Assembly (NCBI GenBank): GCA_007258455.2
Contig: VDFB02321273.1
Coordinates: 161,392-225,391 of the forward strand
Length of the DNA stretch: 64,000 bases
Direction: 5' to 3'
From: Sequoia sempervirens
Taxonomy: Eukaryota; Streptophyta; Pinopsida; Cupressales; Cupressaceae
Below are positions 62,201 to 64,000 of the stretch, piece by piece. How positions within the stretch are numbered: position 1 is the stretch's first letter; each line of letters starts with the position of its first letter. The notes under the pieces are model-generated. The model made no database searches. It was not told the origin of the DNA and saw only the letters and a program-made list of their open reading frames with translations. The translations under genes and the position numbers were made by a program.

Positions 62201-63963
62201 TTATAACTGGTGACTATCTAGTCAAATGCTAAATACCAAGGTGCGACAAATGACTGGTGCTCATGAGAAGATTTCAAAGATTTGAACTGAAAATTGACTT
62301 CTGAACAAGTATATGATGGAATTGCAATAAATAAAAATGTAATAACAATGGAAGGGAAGTTTGGTTAGGAATGTAAACTAAATCTTGAACTGCATTAATT
62401 TCGAGGATGGGAAAAGAAGAAAGAACTATCCACGAGATTGGTCACGCCAGTTATTCTACAGAGTTGTGAATTGTAGTAACATATGAAAAGAAAATTTTAA
62501 GAAACAAATAAATTTAAAAATGTTATAGTAATGGATGTTGACATACGATCCCACATCCCATACTATTCATGGGCCTTGAGACAACACTGTTAAGAAATTA
62601 ATTTACTTTATAATTTTATAGATTGTCTTGCTATAAAATAACAATAACTGTGATAGGAAATAACAAATATACCAGCAATCATATCCATAAGAATACTTGA
62701 TCATAAGTGATTGGAACATGGGAAAAGCTTATCTGAAGTTACTAGCCAAATTGAAGATTTCGGACTTCCTACTAAATTGACTAGCACAAAATTACAAACC
62801 AAAAAGAGGACATTTTAGCTCAACAGTATCTGGAATCATTCCCTGATAAACACAGATTGCGTTGCTACAGAAAACGATGGGCTTAAGTTTTAACACTATT
62901 GCACCTGGACTGAACAATCAATTGGAGAGGTAAAATATTCTCAAATAAGAACCAGCTTGCACAACCTGCAATATAGAATAAAAAGATCAATTATTTCTAA
63001 CACCCCTTAAGATGATAAAATACATGTAATTATTTCCTTGAAGATAAAATCAAATGTGTAACCATGTGATGAAAATAAAGTTGAAGACAAACAACACACA
63101 CTTATGTATTTCCCTGTTTATGAGCATATACAATCCAAATGTTAGAGACTGTCATCATAAACATTTTTGAAAATCAATATACCAGGGAAGCTGATTACAT
63201 AAGATCCCCGATTTTAGATTTCAACACAATATGAATTAAGATATCACTGTACATTTTAAGTGAAACTAGACTGCCTTCTTGGTTATTTTTAGTTGTCAAC
63301 TCTACATGTTTGAGTGAATGCAAATTTTCTATTTACTTTTTTATATATCACATTCTTCAACTCTACATGATCTGTGATGGTGGTTAATTAGTGGTTGTGA
63401 TTTTACATGTTGGACTAGTTTGAATAACAACTGAACCTTCCCATGTTATCTAACTCTTTTCTCAAAATTTATCATTTTTACTCAAAGGAAACCTGAAGAG
63501 TCGGGCTTCAAGTGGTAAAATTACAGAGGAGAAAGCAAAGCATGCTATGACACTTGTAAAGGGTGTTCTAGACTATAACGAGTTCTACAATGTAGATATT
63601 GTAATTGAGGTATGACTTATTTTAGAGTGGAAAGAATATAAATCAAATTAAAGGCATATTTGATCTGTATGTTAATTATGTGTATTGAATAGTCTGCAAT
63701 TAGTAGTCTGCATCTTCTGTTATTACTTGTTTCTGTAGCTAGTTAAGTGTACACCTTGTAGTGCAGATTTGAATTAGTAGTTTTGGTATGAATATGCAGG
63801 CAGCAACTGAAAATATACCTTTGAAGCAAAAGATATTTTATGATTTGGAGCACATATGTCCTTCTCATTGTATCTTAGCGACAAATACATCATCAATTGA
63901 CCTGGAGGTAGTTGGTGCAAAAATTAAATCTCAGGATCGTTTAATTGGTGCTCATTTTTTCAG
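33238..63963 (+). CDS. MFP2/AIM1-like: Peroxisomal fatty-acid beta-oxidation multifunctional protein (MFP2/AIM1 family), 5' part, 12 exons
   Basis: Exons: 33238-33331, 33791-33862, 35760-35822, 36164-36223, 36338-36405, 37862-37943, 51718-51773, 51869-52171, 52921-53007, 53096-53270, 63488-63609, 63800-63963. Frames join cleanly with GT-AG ends, giving about 448 residues; the 3' third lies outside the window (the family is about 725 residues). The family enzyme hydrates 2-trans-enoyl-CoA and oxidises 3-hydroxyacyl-CoA with NAD+ in the peroxisome. The hydratase half shows FCGGGDI (61-67), GGGLE with the first catalytic Glu at 116, LVEL with the second at 136, and GGTQRLPRLVG (146-156). The linker ends in HVFFAQR. 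The dehydrogenase half has the Rossmann motif GGALMGSG (316-323) and GAHFF with catalytic His446. The start is the first ATG in frame with the family N-terminus. Oddities: A318 replaces the central motif glycine, the exon 8 donor is weak (GTTCAA), and introns 6 and 10 are 13,774 and 10,217 bases. The PTS1 signal would lie beyond the window. The family is certain; MFP2 versus AIM1 is not. Confidence 0.93.
33332..37861 (+). other. MFP introns 1-5
   Basis: Introns 33332-33790, 33863-35759, 35823-36163, 36224-36337 and 36406-37861. Intron 2 holds two diverged copies of a roughly 55-base stretch (about 34060-34120 and 34490-34545, each around TTCAACCTCA). Intron 5 holds a more GC-rich patch at 37140-37400 that looks like a foreign repeat fragment. 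No other coding sequence is seen. Confidence 0.6.
33592..33723 (+). other. 132-base foldback in MFP intron 1
   Basis: Left arm 33592-33625 and right arm 33691-33723 are reverse complements over about 33 bases with roughly four mismatches and a one-base bulge. Both arms begin GAATATA when read inward. They enclose a 65-base loop. No matching direct repeat is seen outside the arms. It may be a small foldback MITE or a hairpin RNA precursor; the sequence alone does not decide. Confidence 0.7.
38500..38900 (-). pseudogene. Possible Ty1/copia gag fragment
   Basis: The reverse strand contains a degenerate zinc-knuckle-like stretch (CYNYGKCKHLMTTC) followed about 90 codons later by VEDISSDAIATLIV. 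That resembles the region before the protease in copia polyproteins. Stops interrupt it and no flanking LTR was found. The remainder of 37944-40140 shows nothing I recognise. Confidence 0.3.
40140..40765 (-). pseudogene. hAT transposase core (DUF659-like), broken
   Basis: Reverse-strand reading gives FDGWMDGRNQ, then NVIHVVANN, then LEDIGKLGWMKTVAEEA, ITKYIYNYPWVLNLMREH, GKKLMQ and ATNF. This is the order of the plant hAT DUF659 core. It contains a frameshift after the VVANN stretch, a stop where an arginine is usual before FATNF, and ANN where TDN is typical, so a catalytic aspartate appears lost. The Ty3/gypsy element begins exactly at its upstream side, and the N-terminal half continues beyond that element. 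Confidence 0.7.
40766..41899 (-). repeat. 3' LTR of the gypsy element
   Basis: 1134 bases. It matches the right-hand LTR almost base for base from about 40785 to 41572. Beyond that, toward the element-internal side, it diverges sharply. In element orientation it begins TGGATAACC and ends CATCACAA. Confidence 0.9.
42024..43373 (-). CDS. Integrase of the gypsy element, intact open frame
   Basis: 449 residues starting with VADALSRR, the end of RNase H. Next comes an HHCC finger (HDSPMAGH with CLVCQQNK). The catalytic core follows with D in MDFITGLP, D in SDRDSRF, and E in HPQTDGQTEIVN, so the DDE triad is complete. The C-terminal GPY/F-type module reads YYGPFRVVRRVGQVAYELDL, followed by VHNVFHVSRLKK. 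The frame ends in a stop after ILDP, where chromoviruses continue into a chromodomain; only a decayed stretch follows here. The start is not a true one, since this is part of a polyprotein. Confidence 0.88.
   Translation of the reverse strand: MVADALSRRPHLGSITLVSEDWRHLIVAEYAKDPWASSIVDGSVLDDRYSLVDDLIIYKGRILLVPGSAMRDRVLRSLHDSPMAGHPGYYKTYRQVRERFSWKGLKSYVLQYVRECLVCQQNKQEHTYPAGLLQPLPIPERKWDCLSMDFITGLPKAQGKDSIFVVVDRLMKYAHFFAITTTHTATQIADLFFREVFRLHGLPRSIVSDRDSRFMSNFWQELFKLCGTELTPSTSYHPQTDGQTEIVNKWVEGYLRNYSSGQQKAWVRWLYLCEYGYNTTHHMSIQMTPYRALYGYDAPSFLDLLLSDSRVPSAGDLLQENQDIMRALRENIQKAQNQQKQYADQRRVERSFEIDDLVYLMLQPYRQSTLRKKGSEKLKPRYYGPFRVVRRVGQVAYELDLPVDSRVHNVFHVSRLKKALGQHVIPSIDLPPLDDEGKLILIPEAILDP
43803..44450 (-). 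pseudogene. Reverse transcriptase of the gypsy element, degenerate
   Basis: Pieces in different frames match Ty3 RT in order: PYRHPKRLKDEIEKTIQELL, MGHIRTSKSPFASSVVLVKK, FGLTNAPATFQSTMN, and FFNDILVYSKSWEEQ. The catalytic box reads FFND where FxDD is expected, so one aspartate is lost. Protease should lie at 44450-44930 but cannot be read. RNase H (43380-43800) is recognisable only by short matches such as KEMLAIMH and by the terminal VADALSRR. Confidence 0.75.
44930..46462 (-). pseudogene. gag: gag of the gypsy element, frameshifted
   Basis: An ATG at 46462 starts a 214-residue charged N-terminal segment. The frame then shifts near 45818-45900 into the retrotransposon gag domain (FRDLAQLKQLGSLESYIGEF, then FIEGL). 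The 254-residue downstream frame carries a zinc knuckle CFYCKGPYDFNHDC, with the CX2CX7HXC spacing common in plant Ty3 gag. The two frames overlap in position, so one or two indels have broken a single gag gene. Confidence 0.8.
46497..46508 (-). other. Primer binding site of the gypsy element
   Basis: The reverse strand reads TGGTATCAGAGC immediately after the 5' LTR. This matches the 3' end of plant initiator methionine tRNA, the usual primer for plant LTR elements. Confidence 0.85.
46509..47749 (-). repeat. 5' LTR of the gypsy element
   Basis: 1241 bases, about 107 longer than the other LTR. The extra, AT-rich sequence lies at about 47325-47540. It is followed on the gag side directly by a primer binding site. 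Confidence 0.9.
48883..49362 (-). pseudogene. hAT transposase N-terminal BED zinc finger region
   Basis: The open reading frame contains DPTWRHG, then VVYNFCG, GKRGGIICLIYHLAQMHG and a charged tail. This is the layout of the plant BED finger (W, CxxC, GGI, HxxxxxH). The first zinc cysteine is replaced by tyrosine, so the finger is probably dead. It has the same strand and order as the DUF659 core at 40140-40765 and is separated from it by the gypsy insertion. The stretch 47755-48882 should be the remainder of the same hAT but is not readable. Confidence 0.6.
49666..50702. mobile_element. Solo LTR in MFP intron 6
   Basis: 1037 bases starting TGTAATGTCCCC and ending GGGGGCATGACA, which are inverted copies at 10 of 12 positions. 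TTTCA is directly repeated on both sides (49661-49665 and 50703-50707). No coding sequence lies inside. The interior holds four spaced GTCGGCC motifs (50460-50590) and a TA run (50189-50218). Its first 16 bases match those of the solo LTR at 54537, suggesting related families. Confidence 0.75.
50189..50218. repeat. (TA)n microsatellite
   Basis: About 15 uninterrupted TA units inside the solo LTR. Confidence 0.95.
54537..56276. mobile_element. 1740-base solo LTR in MFP intron 10
   Basis: It starts TGTAATGTCCC and ends GGGACATTACA, a perfect 11-base inverted pair. CTCTT is directly repeated on both sides (54532-54536 and 56277-56281). The flanking host sequence, GGCCAGCC..AAGAAGAAGCTCTT followed by GATC, occurs uninterrupted at about 56525-56560 in a neighbouring duplicate, which shows the empty site. 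No coding capacity is seen inside. Confidence 0.9.
56277..56785. repeat. Tandem duplication of about 270 bases, one copy split by the solo LTR
   Basis: Copy 1 is 54492-54536 plus 56277 to about 56515; copy 2 is about 56516-56785. Both contain the ACCACATACAACCATAA, CCTGAGCACTTGGGTAAATG, AAGCATGGAGAT and TCTAGAATGGGAATCTTTT segments. Confidence 0.85.
59488..60609. mobile_element. Non-autonomous hAT-like DNA transposon
   Basis: Ends CTAAGTTACCAATTC and, on the reverse strand from the other end, CTATGTTACCGATTC match at 13 of 15 positions. CTTTTTCT is directly repeated at 59480-59487 and 60610-60617; an 8-base duplication is typical of hAT. GGATTCG/GAATCC motifs crowd both subterminal regions. 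The interior has no intact transposase. A short acidic reverse-strand stretch near 59810-59870 (ADDALFDDP) may be the end of a lost one. Confidence 0.75.
61041..61490. repeat. Minisatellite of about 125-base units
   Basis: About 3.5 imperfect units, each containing TTGGCCTTTCCTTCC, GTCCATGAGTCTTGATGATC, GAGACTATCTTTG and CTTGATATGATGGAAA. The third unit has a shorter internal duplication. Confidence 0.85.
61700..62170 (-). repeat. Possible LINE 3' end
   Basis: The reverse strand ends GGATATTAATATATTTTC followed by a T-rich tail, typical of the 3' ends of plant LINEs. No RT coding is visible. The rest of intron 10 (57251-59487 and 62170-63487) shows no gene or clear element apart from an A-tailed scrap near 57550-57640. 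Confidence 0.3.
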
Positions 63964-64000
63964 GTAATTAACAAAACTATTGTGTTTTTCTCAATTGGAT

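Overview
This window looks like a piece of a large, repeat-rich nuclear genome of a seed plant, most likely a gymnosperm such as a conifer or relative. That is an inference from three things: one plant-type gene stretched over more than 30 kb by introns of about 10 and 14 kb, many old and nested retrotransposons, and a strongly AT-rich background. Nothing in the sequence is bacterial or organellar.

The only host gene I can support is on the + strand, starting at 33238 and running off the right edge. It is a peroxisomal fatty-acid beta-oxidation multifunctional protein (MFP2/AIM1 family). Twelve exons in the window encode about 448 residues: the whole enoyl-CoA hydratase half, the linker, and the NAD-binding part of the 3-hydroxyacyl-CoA dehydrogenase half as far as the catalytic histidine. 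All exons are open and joined by GT-AG introns, so the gene is probably functional. It does carry a Gly-to-Ala change in the dinucleotide-binding glycine motif. A tandemly duplicated block and a TATA-like box lie just upstream, and a 132-base foldback sits in intron 1.

Left flank, 1-33 kb: no host gene seen. It holds a decayed Ty1/copia element on the - strand (1-2855), a tRNA-derived SINE with 11-base target-site duplications (3543-3747), several tandem repeats, and AT-rich DNA. It also holds a 3.8-kb non-autonomous LTR retrotransposon (16718-20494) whose internal region encodes a coiled coil, a G-patch and a CCHC zinc knuckle. Next come a LINE-type RNase H relic (about 20985-21367), pairs of dispersed repeats, and a TA-rich palindromic tract (28811-29330).

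Introns of the MFP gene: intron 6 (37944-51717) contains a broken hAT transposase on the - strand. A 7-kb Ty3/gypsy element (40766-47749) is inserted into it, and a solo LTR (49666-50702) lies beside it. Intron 10 (53271-63487) contains a LINE-type DUF4283 gag relic on the - strand interrupted by a 1740-base solo LTR (54537-56276). It also holds a non-autonomous hAT-like element with 8-base target-site duplications (59488-60609), a minisatellite and a LINE tail. The size of the two giant introns is therefore partly explained by transposon accumulation.

All calls come from reading the sequence and recalling family motifs. No alignment or database search was run, so percent identities, transposon family names and the organism are estimates.
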